Assembly: GCF_002150685.1 (NCBI RefSeq)
Contig: NZ_MSSW01000032.1
Location: 62,001-126,000, forward strand
Direction of reading: 5' to 3'
Source of the DNA: Algoriphagus antarcticus
Lineage (GTDB): Bacteria > Bacteroidota > Bacteroidia > Cytophagales > Cyclobacteriaceae
Length of the DNA stretch: 64,000 nucleotides
Each line of letters opens with the position of its first letter. Within the stretch, counting starts at the first letter, position 1. Made by a program: the position numbers and the translations under genes. Below, piece after piece: positions 7,233 to 16,280 of the stretch. Under the pieces are notes generated by a model, which searched no databases, had not been told where the DNA came from, and was given only the letters and a program-made list of their open reading frames with translations.

Positions 7233-8450
7233 TTATACCACTCCAGAAATCATCCCCAAAAACTCAATCAGTCCGACCACTTCTATATCTCCCCGCATTG
7301 GAAACCGATCGGATCCGGAATAGACTACATATTTTTTAGTAGCACCAATGTCCTCACAGGCACGGTGAAATCCTGAACTGATCGTCGGGGCACTGGATTT
7401 TTTGATTTCTACTCCCCAGACTTCCTTAGATCCATGTTCTAGGACTAGGTTGATCTCTGCTTGATTGCTTGAACGATAGTAGCTCGCCGTCCAGTTTGGG
7501 GACAATTGGTTTAGGATATTTTCCATCACAAAGCCTTCCCAACTCGCTCCCACGGCAGGATGTCCCAGCAGCTGATCGAAAGAAGAGATATTCAAGAGGC
7601 TATGTAATAAGCCGGTATCTCGAATGTACACTTTTGGAGTTTTGACCAGTCTTTTTTTTGTATTGCCAGACCAAGGATGCACCTGTCTGACCATAAAGAA
7701 ATCCTGCAAAATATCCAGATACGTCCGGGCAGTCGTATGACTGACTTCCAGACTTTTGCCTATTTCGGTCAGTACGACTTGTTGTCCGTGATAATGTGCC
7801 AGCATAGACCAAAAACGCTTCATTCGAGTGGCTGGAACCGACGGCCCAAACAGCGGAATGTCCTTTTCGACATAAGTGGAAATAAAGTCCCGCCTCCAAT
7901 TTTGACTTTCAGATTCGGACTCTGCCAAGTAGCTGTCTGGAAATCCTCCCCGAAACCATAATTTCTCCAAATTGAAGCCTAAGGGATCGTTTTGAGAAAG
8001 TTCTGGAACTGAAAATGGGCTCAGTTCCAAATACCTTATCCTTCCGGCAAGAGTTTCTGATGACTGTTGCAACAGATCTCGGGAGGCAGAACCTAAAAGC
8101 AGAAAATGCCCGGCTCGTTCTCCGTTTCGCTTTCGCAAATCCACCAAAGCGCGTAATACAGGGAAGAGCTCAGGTTTCCGTTGGACTTCGTCAATTACTA
8201 AAAGCTGGTTTTCGAAGCGTCTCAGGTAGCTCTCTGCATCATCCAGCTTGGCCAAGTCAGAATTTAACTCCAAATCCAAGTAGTGGATAGGTTTCTCCAC
8301 AGCAGATTTTGCCAGCTCCAAAGCCAACGTGGTTTTCCCTACTTGCCTTGGCCCAAGAATAACCACCACAGGCATGGTTTGCAAGCTTTGGATGAGTTTT
8401 TCTTCGAGGATTCTTTGGATCATGCTAATGGATTGACTTTCAATTTGCAT
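7233..8450 (-). CDS. AAA family ATPase with C-terminal DUF4143
   Basis: A 405-residue protein. Walker A GPRQVGKTT is near residues 33-41, Walker B LLVIDEVQ near 83-90, the sensor LLLGSASRDLL near 118-128, followed by RIRYLELSPFSVPEL. The C-terminal DUF4143 domain, a PD-(D/E)xK-like fold, shows GASWEGFVMENIL, YYRSSNQAEINLVLE and WGVEIKKS with the acidic and lysine residues of a nuclease-like core. The family is widespread, often laterally transferred, and of uncertain function. The gene stands alone between direct repeats, with a 16-bp hairpin only 18 nt upstream of its start that could affect expression. Confidence 0.9.
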   Translation of the reverse strand: MQIESQSISMIQRILEEKLIQSLQTMPVVVILGPRQVGKTTLALELAKSAVEKPIHYLDLELNSDLAKLDDAESYLRRFENQLLVIDEVQRKPELFPVLRALVDLRKRNGERAGHFLLLGSASRDLLQQSSETLAGRIRYLELSPFSVPELSQNDPLGFNLEKLWFRGGFPDSYLAESESESQNWRRDFISTYVEKDIPLFGPSVPATRMKRFWSMLAHYHGQQVVLTEIGKSLEVSHTTARTYLDILQDFFMVRQVHPWSGNTKKRLVKTPKVYIRDTGLLHSLLNISSFDQLLGHPAVGASWEGFVMENILNQLSPNWTASYYRSSNQAEINLVLEHGSKEVWGVEIKKSSAPTISSGFHRACEDIGATKKYVVYSGSDRFPMRGDIEVVGLIEFLGMISGVV

Positions 8451-8467
8451 GAAGTATACTATAAATT

Positions 8468-8546
8468 CATGTAATCTGAAAGTTTAACTTTCAGATTACA
8501 TAGATTTTTGGGTTTTGGTGGTGATAATTGATAGTCAAATCGAACT
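8468..8546. repeat. Right flanking repeat of the AAA/DUF4143 gene, with 16-bp hairpin
   Basis: A perfect hairpin (8469-8484 with 8486-8501) is followed by the same GGGTTT and GTGATAATTGATAGTC blocks as the left copy at 7064-7151, in the same orientation. It lies immediately upstream of the ATPase start. Confidence 0.7.
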
Positions 8547-8841
8547 GAAGAACTTTGGAAAAGTTTGAACTTTGGAAAAGTTTCGTAAAAATGAAAAAGC
8601 TACCTTTTTAGTGAGCTTTTGTACCCAAAGCTGTCAAAACATCGAATTAGTTTGTAATCGATTTAAAGATTTATCCCAATTGGGTTCTGCAAATAAAGAT
8701 CAACCAAAAGTATTTTATTTTGATTAAGTTTGATTTATTGTCAATTTATCAAACTAGACCTGTAATACATTTAAATTGGCACCCTTGTGCAAAAATTTTT
8801 CATGTTGCTGTTTGAAAAATAATTTTTAACCCGAACACTAA
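8547..8841. other. AT-rich gap before the three-gene operon
   Basis: After two direct AACTTTGGAAAAGTTT-like units (about 8551-8585) and a weak A/T hairpin near 8600-8625, I see no gene or convincing structure. The promoter of the 8842 operon should lie here. No clear TTG/TAnnTTTG pair stood out. Confidence 0.4.
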
Positions 8842-9495
8842 ATGAATTTGGAAGAACAGATACGCAGTTATAAAGACAGACTAAGAATTTTTTTAATTCT
8901 TTATTATTTCAGTGATGATTACTCTTCTCCTGAACATCCCGACTACAGAAAAGTATTCAAAAGCGAAGTTAGAGTCCAAAAAATAGATTTCTTAATAAGA
9001 AATCCAGATTATCTGGCCTACGAGTTATTGGCACTGGCAGTCAGGGAGCCATCTAAACAACAGGAAATTAAAGTCATAGTAAAATTGATATTCAATACTT
9101 CAGAACCACAGTTAAGGAGAATGGAAATGGAACGTTTCTTTTTTGGAGCCTATGAAGATATTGATGATGTTATTGGATTTCTAAAGAGCATCAATTTTAT
9201 TGATTTCACCAGCAAAAAAAGGATGGATCTCAAAACCATCGAAAAACAGTACTACGTCACCAAACTTGCAATCAATAAAGTTACCTCTGCGATGAGTAGT
9301 CTGCCAGCACTTGACTGGTATGTCAAAAGATGCCAACTAATTAAGAAATACTTCGGCAACCTTTCTGGTTCGCAGCTCAAAGTATCACAGTATAAAATTG
9401 AAGAATATAAGAATGCTTCCTTTAAGAACTTCATAGGTGAAATTTCCGAGACTGTAGAAAATGAGTACAACAAAATGTTTAATGAGCGATTATGA
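8842..9495 (+). CDS. Putative middle-component protein of an ABC-three-component-like system
   Basis: A 217-residue soluble protein (MNLEEQIRSYKDRLRIFLIL). The segment VRVQKIDFLIRNPDYLAYEL resembles the K-x-DF-L-x-P-x-L stretch of the small winged-helix 'middle components' in ABC-three-component conflict systems. The middle part (RRMEMERFFFGAYEDIDDVI) is helical. There is no signal peptide or TM. It is the first gene of a tightly packed operon: its TGA overlaps the next start by 4 nt (ATGA). The assignment rests on size, position and one short motif, so it is tentative. It may act as a bridge between the ATPase and the third protein. Confidence 0.5.
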   Translation: MNLEEQIRSYKDRLRIFLILYYFSDDYSSPEHPDYRKVFKSEVRVQKIDFLIRNPDYLAYELLALAVREPSKQQEIKVIVKLIFNTSEPQLRRMEMERFFFGAYEDIDDVIGFLKSINFIDFTSKKRMDLKTIEKQYYVTKLAINKVTSAMSSLPALDWYVKRCQLIKKYFGNLSGSQLKVSQYKIEEYKNASFKNFIGEISETVENEYNKMFNERL

Positions 9496-11609
9496 AATTT
9501 GATTACGACAACTTTATAAAAAGTCTTCAAAAAGAATTTGATGATGTTTTTACTGCGGCAGAGATAAAGGAGATATTGGATTTAGATACTGAATTGACCA
9601 TGGACACGCCATTGTCAACTGGAAAAAGGCTGGAGATCAATTACGTAGCTTTTTCTGGAAGAAAGATTACTGATGAACAACAGGAATATTCTAATCAGGA
9701 AATAGACTACACTCAGGAAATTTATTCAGGGGTAAATATGTGGGTTGCCGACAACCTGAAAGGAAAATCGAGCATTTTCAAGATCATTAAATTTGCCCTG
9801 ACCGGACAGGATAGCTTAAAATCCAATATATCAAAATGGATCAAACATATTTTGCTGGTATTCAGCATCAATGAGAAGAAATACACTGTTTACATCAACA
9901 GAGAAAAAAAGAGCATCCAAGCTGCTCTTTTTAACAAAGAATTTAGGACTTACCCGAATGAGAGTGAGCACGAACAGGAAAAATTATTCTCTTCAACATC
10001 AAAAGAGGACTTTCAATCGCAGCTTCAAGATTTTTTCTTTCACCAGTTCGACTATTACTCACTTCGCTGGACACAAAAGTCATCAGTTAAGGACAATGAC
10101 GATCTGCTCGAAGCCGGGGCCAGTTGGCAAACCTATTTTAAATCCATCTTTTTGGAATCAAAGGATTCTGGGGATCTCATGTATGGTGCCCAGGGCACCA
10201 AGGTTTTTCAAATGTTGCTAGGCTTACACCTGACCTCACCAATTAATAAACTTTCCGTTGCCAGAGACAAGATGCAGCACCTTAAAGGCAAACAACAATC
10301 TTATGCATCGAGAGAAACTGTTGATATTGACACCAAAAAAAGTGAACTAGGGACTGAACTGGCTGGATTGAATGAGAAGTATTCTAAATTAGTTATTGCT
10401 GAGAACCAAAGCTTGAATACTGCTCCATTGTTATTGGAATATGATTCTCTAGTTAAGACAGTAGCTACTGAAAGCACTAGAATAATGACTTTGAACAGCT
10501 CGATCCAAACTGCCAGAAATGAAAAAATCCGGGTCGAGGGCCGTAAACAATTTGTGGATGAAGAAGTTAAAAGATTACGAAAGGAGTTCTTAAGGGTTGA
10601 AAAACAGCGCACAGACATAAAGGAATATCTGGAAATTGGAGTGTTTTTCTCCAACCTTGATGTAAAGACCTGTCCAAGCTGTAGCCATACAGTAACCAAA
10701 GAAAAAAAACAAAATGCAGCACACACACACCAATGTGCGCTATGTAGGGATGACATCTCCAATGATGAACACGAGGTTGACACCGCAAACTTAACTGCTA
10801 AGCTGGAAGGGCTTGTCATCGTACAAGAAAATTTCAAAAGAGGTATCAAAGAATTTGAAAAAGAATTCGAAGAACTGAGAGAAAAATCTAATGCTCTATA
10901 TGGCGATATCATAAAATTGGAACAAGAGCATGGCGGATTACAAGATAGCGTTGTAATGAATGAGCGATTGGAAGAATTGCAGAAGACTATTGCAGAAGAA
11001 CGAAAGAAAATCAGGCCGAGAGATTCAGAAAGAAATGATCTCATCGAGAAAAAAGCAGTAGTCACTTTTAGAATTAAGCAGTTGAATGAATCACCGGAAA
11101 AAATTGGCGATCCTAAAGTTGAACAAAAAATCAAGCTTCTGATAAAAGCAATTTCTGAATTGAACAGAATACGCTACGAAGATGGACAGTCGGTGCTTAA
11201 AAAATTAGCAGACCTAATGACCAACGAAGTGCAGGCGCTTGGATTAAAAATATCAGAAATCAGAATTAATGACCGCTTTGATATTAAATACAAACAGGAT
11301 GGAGATTTTCTTTCCTTTTCTGAAATAGCCGAAGGCGAGCAGCTACGCGCCAAACTTGCTTTTTACCTTAGCCTGATACAATTAGACATAGAACACAATT
11401 ATGGACGGCATTCCCGCCTCTTGATAATTGATAGCCCGGGCAAGGAAGAAGGTGATAAAAATTACCTAGAAGGCTTGTCCACACTAATAAAAGAAATTGA
11501 AAGTCGTTTCGGCGATAAATTACAGATCTTAATCGGTACCGCAGAGCGTAGTCTTGAAAATACGGTAACTCGCCAAAACGTATTCCCTGCCCAAACTTTT
11601 ATATTCTAA
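9492..11609 (+). CDS. SMC/Rad50-like ATPase with zinc-hook-like cysteines
   Basis: A 705-residue ATPase. A P-loop ADNLKGKSS is at 86-94, just after a strand-rich N-terminus. Coiled coil flanks a CPSC (394-397) and CALC (415-418) pair, the position and spacing expected of a zinc hook or hinge at the coil tip. The C-terminal half has a signature-like IAEGEQLRAKLAFYLSL and Walker B LLIIDSPGKEEGD near 643-655. This head-coil-tip-coil-head plan is Rad50/RecN-like but shorter than Rad50. It is coupled to both neighbours (4-nt overlap upstream, TAATG downstream). Family context points to DNA- or end-sensing in a defence system. Confidence 0.8.
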   Translation: MKFDYDNFIKSLQKEFDDVFTAAEIKEILDLDTELTMDTPLSTGKRLEINYVAFSGRKITDEQQEYSNQEIDYTQEIYSGVNMWVADNLKGKSSIFKIIKFALTGQDSLKSNISKWIKHILLVFSINEKKYTVYINREKKSIQAALFNKEFRTYPNESEHEQEKLFSSTSKEDFQSQLQDFFFHQFDYYSLRWTQKSSVKDNDDLLEAGASWQTYFKSIFLESKDSGDLMYGAQGTKVFQMLLGLHLTSPINKLSVARDKMQHLKGKQQSYASRETVDIDTKKSELGTELAGLNEKYSKLVIAENQSLNTAPLLLEYDSLVKTVATESTRIMTLNSSIQTARNEKIRVEGRKQFVDEEVKRLRKEFLRVEKQRTDIKEYLEIGVFFSNLDVKTCPSCSHTVTKEKKQNAAHTHQCALCRDDISNDEHEVDTANLTAKLEGLVIVQENFKRGIKEFEKEFEELREKSNALYGDIIKLEQEHGGLQDSVVMNERLEELQKTIAEERKKIRPRDSERNDLIEKKAVVTFRIKQLNESPEKIGDPKVEQKIKLLIKAISELNRIRYEDGQSVLKKLADLMTNEVQALGLKISEIRINDRFDIKYKQDGDFLSFSEIAEGEQLRAKLAFYLSLIQLDIEHNYGRHSRLLIIDSPGKEEGDKNYLEGLSTLIKEIESRFGDKLQILIGTAERSLENTVTRQNVFPAQTFIF

Positions 11610-13294
11610 TGGCGGATAGTCTGCAAAAATATATTTCAAAGTCTGTCCCTGAAAGAATAGAGTTTTTCTCTGGAAATTTCTTTCCAGAAATTCAAGGGAT
11701 ACCAACACAGCAGTTGAATGGATTTCTTGCAGGGATTATTTCAGATCAAACAGAGAACACATACGTTAAGGGGCTTGCACTTGATCGTCTCATGGATTTG
11801 GTATTTCTAGATACCATTAATTCTAGACAGGCGCTCAATATGCTAATTGACAATTGGTCTGATGACAACTTGTTTTTGAATGTAAAAAGAATTAAATCAC
11901 TCTACTTCCTATGCGAACACAGTGGAAAAGAAATTGAGGATATCTTTACAAACTATCTTTCAAATGATGAAGCAGAGTTAACAGCGGAGGCATCTTTCCA
12001 TTTAGGTTTGATGAACATGCAAAAAGGATTACTCTCTTTAGATCAGGCATCGTCTATCTACTCTCTTGAAAAAAGCAACACAAATTTTATGTCTGCCAGC
12101 AAGATGATAGAAAACCGGGTGGATGCCAGCATATTCAGTAAAATAATATCACTCACGATAGATATTCTAAAGAATGTCACAGATTCATTGGCCAATGGAT
12201 TGAAAGAGATTGGCGTTCTATTTTTCAAGATGGAAGCATTTTCATTCAATTTTAAAGATGGGCCTTTCTATGTTGGGTTTTATAGAGTACTTCAGGGATT
12301 GGTGAACATATCAGGACAAAATCCTAAGACCTGGCTTGACTATAGGGTCGAATTATCAAACCTATTTTATCAATTTTCTTTAGTTCAAAATCAAGAAATA
12401 AAAAACAGATTACAGGTTAGCAGACTTTCTGGCGACTTTCTTACAAAACTCAATAATGCTTTTTTTGATCCGTTTTTCACCTTGAATTTTTCGGCAGATA
12501 AATCAAGGATTTCTGCACGTTTAATCGAACTCAATCAACTTAGCCCTGAAGCCGACTTTCTTAAAAAATTGTTAACACTATCTTCGGAAGACGTAAAAAA
12601 AAAAGCAGATGATCAATCCTTAAAAAGCGAATTGGTTAAATTATTCTCACCAGTAAGCGAAGATACAGTTGATAGTCTCCTTTTGCAGTTTACTGACTTA
12701 GATGAGCAGGCAAAGCTCTTCAAGGTTTTCGAAATACTATCAAAACCGTCAGCGGTTCAAATGGATGACGTGATTATAAGATGCTGCCTAATGCTACAAA
12801 GCATGCGAGCATATTATGGAAACTATTCTGAGGATGACAGAAATACCCTTATTGCCAATTTATTAGAAACCGCTGGTTATCTCCTTAAAGATCAAACCAG
12901 AAGAAGCAAAACACAAACAGGTTAGTCAGCAGGTGAAATTGATATTTTTATTGAGGATATAAACCATAATCCCATTTCTATTATTGAAGCGTTAAATCTT
13001 ACTTCAGTCGATAGGGGCTATATCATATTACATTTAGATAAAATATTCACCTATGATGCCCACGGTCTCAAAAACAATTATATAATCGTGTATGCCAATG
13101 CTCCAAATTTTGATTCATTTTACAATAGATATCGAGATTTTGTAAGATCCCACACTTTTAAATATCCTCTCAAGAGCTTAACAGAAAATACCCATATACC
13201 ATACTCAGAATTAAAAAGGTTTAAAATTGCTCATAAACGAAATTCTGTTGAAGTAAATATGCATCATATAGTTGTTAACCTTTTTTCGAAATAG
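11609..13294 (+). pseudogene. Third component of the SMC-like operon, split by an in-frame amber codon
   Basis: The frame from ATG 11609 (MADSLQKYISKSVPERIEFF) reads 438 codons to TAG 12923-12925. It then continues open in the same frame to TAA 13294, 561 sense codons in total. The first part is an all-helical domain with no known motif. Directly after the stop comes SAGEIDIFIEDINHNPISII, then EALNL...IILHLDKIFTYDAHGL and NNYIIVYANAPNFDSFYNRY. The AGE-D-I strand followed by EAL looks like a compact alpha/beta, possibly nuclease-like, effector domain. As it stands, the predicted product lacks this domain unless TAG is suppressed. A CAG-to-TAG change would explain the defect. Function is unknown. 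Confidence 0.65.
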
Positions 13295-13408
13295 CCAAAA
13301 TTCTTGTGTGATAGGTATATACTTAATATTTCGTGCTTTTTTTGTTGATTGCGCCTAAACTATATACAGTTTAAAAAGAAATATCAGTTATTCAGCGTGC
13401 TTTTCTAA

Positions 13409-13819
13409 TTAGAGTCGGAGTCAGTCAGAAGAGACTCCCTTGTTTTTGCCGGATTGCTGCCATTTACAATACAGAGAATAATATTCTTTGTTGGGTATCT
13501 TTTTCATCCTGCAACGTTACCTATTCAGGATTTCTCCATCAATATGGGGTGGTCGGATGCATACGTTCAAATAGGCGATACTTCAAGACGTTAAAAAAAA
13601 CTCCATCATGTTCAGATTAGCCTTGACCGAGTTTCGGGGCTGACAAATTACATCAAGTCATTAACAATGCTAACAAATCTCAGAGAGGGATCAAAAATCT
13701 CGCAAAAACTCGATATTAGCATCGGAACCCCTATCACCTTCACAGGTGCGGTAGGAATAGGAACAAAAGTATTAAGATTATTGAAAGGGAGAATTGTGGA
13801 CTTCATGTACAAATCTTAA
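13409..13819 (+). pseudogene. Remnant reading frame with one in-frame TAA, family unknown
   Basis: The frame is open from 13409 (no obvious start) through FAGLLPFTIQRIIFFVGYLF and INMGWSDAYVQIGDTSRR to TAA 13592-13594. It continues as KKLHHVQISLDRVSGLTNYI...PITFTGAVGIGTKVLRLL...FMYKS to TAA 13819. The text after the stop reads like a genuine C-terminus. The 5' part is missing, so this is the tail of a lost gene downstream of the three-gene operon. It overlaps the convergent gene ending at 13803 by 17 bp. Confidence 0.45.
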
Positions 13820-14585
13820 TTTTTCTAACAGAATCAACTTCAAAATCTTTGCACCAAGAGTTTGAACGGACAATGTATGCCGTTTTGTTTATACTTTCTC
13901 TGACAATAAAAAGATCTTCAACTGCTGATTGGTAGGAATTGTAGGAGCCAATAACCGTTCTATATGAATTTTCCTTAAGCCAAATGTCAACTTTATTAAA
14001 TCCTGTTTTCTTCGCTTTCCCAAATTCAAACTGGGCCCCGTCCAAATTTTTATCACCTCCTGCTACAATCATCCATTTGATTGGTTCGCTACTTTCTTTG
14101 AAGGGAAGATTTATTTTACTTCCATAGTTAGGGAATATTTTTACCATTCCTTCTTCACCACCAAAGTCTTTGGTCATGTTGAAAAGAGAAGAATCAACTT
14201 CCCCAATCGAAATTTCTTCGCTTACAAAGCGAGCTTTTTTAAGTTTTGCTAATTTGTTCGAATCAATTGAAATTATGCCCAAATAATTTAAAGCTTCAAT
14301 TTTTTCAGAAAATTCTAAGTAGGTTTTTTCTTCAATTGCTTTTGCAATCAAAGAAGAAATGAATTTCTTATCCTCTAATTCAATATTAGATTTATTTTGA
14401 TGAAACAGCGAAAAGGCGCTATATCCAATAGTTAAAATGCCTAAAATCAATGGAATTGTGGCTGCCGAAATTTTCCTTTGTTCTTTCAGCTTTAAATCCA
14501 GTTCTTTTTTCCGAATCTCAATCTCCTCGAACTTAATTTTTTGATCAAGCTCAAATTTTTTAAACTCTAAGTCGTTTTCAGACAT
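13803..14585 (-). CDS. Single-pass membrane protein with coiled coil and SPOR-like C-terminal domain
   Basis: A 260-residue protein. Residues 5-37 are a highly charged coiled coil, 39-61 a TM helix (ISAATIPLILGILTIGYSAF), and the rest is probably extracytoplasmic. The C-terminal region has KWMIVAGGDKNLDGAQFEF, YRTVIGSYNSYQSAVEDLF and TAYIVRSNSWCKD, the alternation seen in SPOR or SPOR-like repeats, which in known proteins bind peptidoglycan. It is the last gene of a three-gene operon, 72 bp after the outer-membrane-type protein. It probably links the protease system to the cell wall, which is inference. Base composition is AT-rich like its two operon partners. Confidence 0.6.
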   Translation of the reverse strand: MSENDLEFKKFELDQKIKFEEIEIRKKELDLKLKEQRKISAATIPLILGILTIGYSAFSLFHQNKSNIELEDKKFISSLIAKAIEEKTYLEFSEKIEALNYLGIISIDSNKLAKLKKARFVSEEISIGEVDSSLFNMTKDFGGEEGMVKIFPNYGSKINLPFKESSEPIKWMIVAGGDKNLDGAQFEFGKAKKTGFNKVDIWLKENSYRTVIGSYNSYQSAVEDLFIVRESINKTAYIVRSNSWCKDFEVDSVRKIKICT

Positions 14586-14657
14586 GATAATTTCAGAAGT
14601 TGTTCTAGGTTATGTTTCCTTAGGATTAGGCAGAGAATATTCGTCGAATTCATCATC

Positions 14658-16280
14658 TTATTTTTCAGAGTTCATATTAAATCCAACACCAATCCCTAAA
14701 TACCAGCTTCTAGACCAAACTCCCTGAATAAGATCGGTATTAGACAAGCTACTGCCTAGATTAGTAAGATCAATATCTCTATACTTTTCTTTTATACTAT
14801 TGATTTTACCAAAAGCAAATCCATAAGAAAGGCTTAAACTTACTTTGCTATCAATAATTGAAATTCCCGGACCGATGGCAAAAAATGGAGTAATCTGCTC
14901 CTCAAAAGGAATAAAAAAACCTATGCTGACCGATGGTCTAAATATTGAACCTGTTCGATATGTAATTTCAGAATTAATGCCAACGCCAACCGATAATTGA
15001 TCATCTTCATCAATCACTGCCCTTAATTCATCAGGCTGATTATCAACTTTAAGTGGCTCAGTATAAATATCGTTGTTTTTCAATCCTGTAAAATATATTG
15101 CAGACCCGACATTAACTGAGAGTGCACCTGTGGTTTTAAATGTTCCTGATGACACGGAGTTAGGTAGGCCACCTTTGTATTTTACCTCAGTGGAAATTTC
15201 AACTTCATCACTATTTGGGATTGTTAGAGGGAAACTGGTTATATTTAAGTAGTTAGGAGTAAAAGAGACAATTTGGCTAACCATATTGAGTGATATTACA
15301 TCCAAACGTTTTCTTTTGGCAGAATCAAGCAGAATAGATTGGTATTGTTGCAATGTCTGATAATCCTCTATTGTTAGTTCATTTATTTTTTTTAGATCTT
15401 CTAAGACCAAGGCAAAATAATCTTGGTTAATTTTATTTTTTGTTTCTTGTTCAGTTTTAGATAATGCAGTAGTCTTCGCGGTCTTTTTTATTTCTTCCTC
15501 AGAATCTAGCGCAAAGGTGCCATCAAAAAGATAAGTAATCCCGGCATTATAGGTGTAATTGATGCCGTTTACAGCAATCCTTATGTATTCCAAATTCAGT
15601 AAGCTTATGTTTTTGGTAAATACACTTAGGCTTCTGCCAGAGACTAGTGCTTTTGAGTGTTTCAAATTTATAGAGTCATTGTCGAAAGTCTCAAATTTCT
15701 TCAGACTAAATCCTCTATTTGAATATGGTCTTGGAGTTCCATCTATTAATAATATTCTATGATTTTTATTGATATCTGTTTTTTCAAACGTATAAGAGAA
15801 AATTGGAAATGGAAAAGGAGAGAATTCCTTGGATTCAAAATTTAATGTGACTTCTTCAGATTTCAATTTAAATTTGAAATCACCATTACTAATAGTCCCC
15901 ATAGTATTTGAAATAAGTAAAGATACTGAGCTAACATTATCTGCTAATTGTGAAAAGGAAATTTCATTTTTGTCATTTATGACAGGTGTTTTTTCTTTCT
16001 CATCTTTTTCATAATTTTCCTTAATTTTAAAAGTTAAATCGAGTTCACTCCAATTTTCAGGAACTGTAATGATAGTTTTCTTTAGCGTAACTAAGTTGCC
16101 AAATCTATCAAACATATGTGGAGCATCACCTGAATAATCATTCATCATTGTAAGTTCTTCGTCAATTTCAATAGATGAGCTATCACCGGAAATTTTCAAA
16201 ACTAACTTTTGAGAAAATGAAAATTCAACCAATCCTATTATAAGGTAAAGATTGATAGCAAAAAATTTAAATTCTTTCAT
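14658..16280 (-). CDS. Exported outer-membrane beta-barrel-type protein of the protease operon
   Basis: A 540-residue protein with a signal peptide (MKEFKFFAINLYLIIGLVEF, then SFSQ). The N-terminal 330 residues are strand-rich with a short coiled segment around 265-310. The last 170 residues alternate in the manner of an outer-membrane barrel (LSVGVGINSEITYRTG, SVSIGFFIPF, FFAIGPGISI, SLSLSYGFAFG, WYLGIGVGFN). The start overlaps the stop of the protease gene by 4 nt (ATGA), so the two should be made together. Family not recognised. Confidence 0.65.
   Translation of the reverse strand: MKEFKFFAINLYLIIGLVEFSFSQKLVLKISGDSSSIEIDEELTMMNDYSGDAPHMFDRFGNLVTLKKTIITVPENWSELDLTFKIKENYEKDEKEKTPVINDKNEISFSQLADNVSSVSLLISNTMGTISNGDFKFKLKSEEVTLNFESKEFSPFPFPIFSYTFEKTDINKNHRILLIDGTPRPYSNRGFSLKKFETFDNDSINLKHSKALVSGRSLSVFTKNISLLNLEYIRIAVNGINYTYNAGITYLFDGTFALDSEEEIKKTAKTTALSKTEQETKNKINQDYFALVLEDLKKINELTIEDYQTLQQYQSILLDSAKRKRLDVISLNMVSQIVSFTPNYLNITSFPLTIPNSDEVEISTEVKYKGGLPNSVSSGTFKTTGALSVNVGSAIYFTGLKNNDIYTEPLKVDNQPDELRAVIDEDDQLSVGVGINSEITYRTGSIFRPSVSIGFFIPFEEQITPFFAIGPGISIIDSKVSLSLSYGFAFGKINSIKEKYRDIDLTNLGSSLSNTDLIQGVWSRSWYLGIGVGFNMNSEK

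Noticed and set aside
10301-11134. 277-codon open frame on the minus strand inside the SMC-like ATPase gene
   Set aside because: It is antisense to a coiled-coil coding region, rich in Ser/Phe/Leu from reversed Glu/Lys codons, with no motif or upstream signal.
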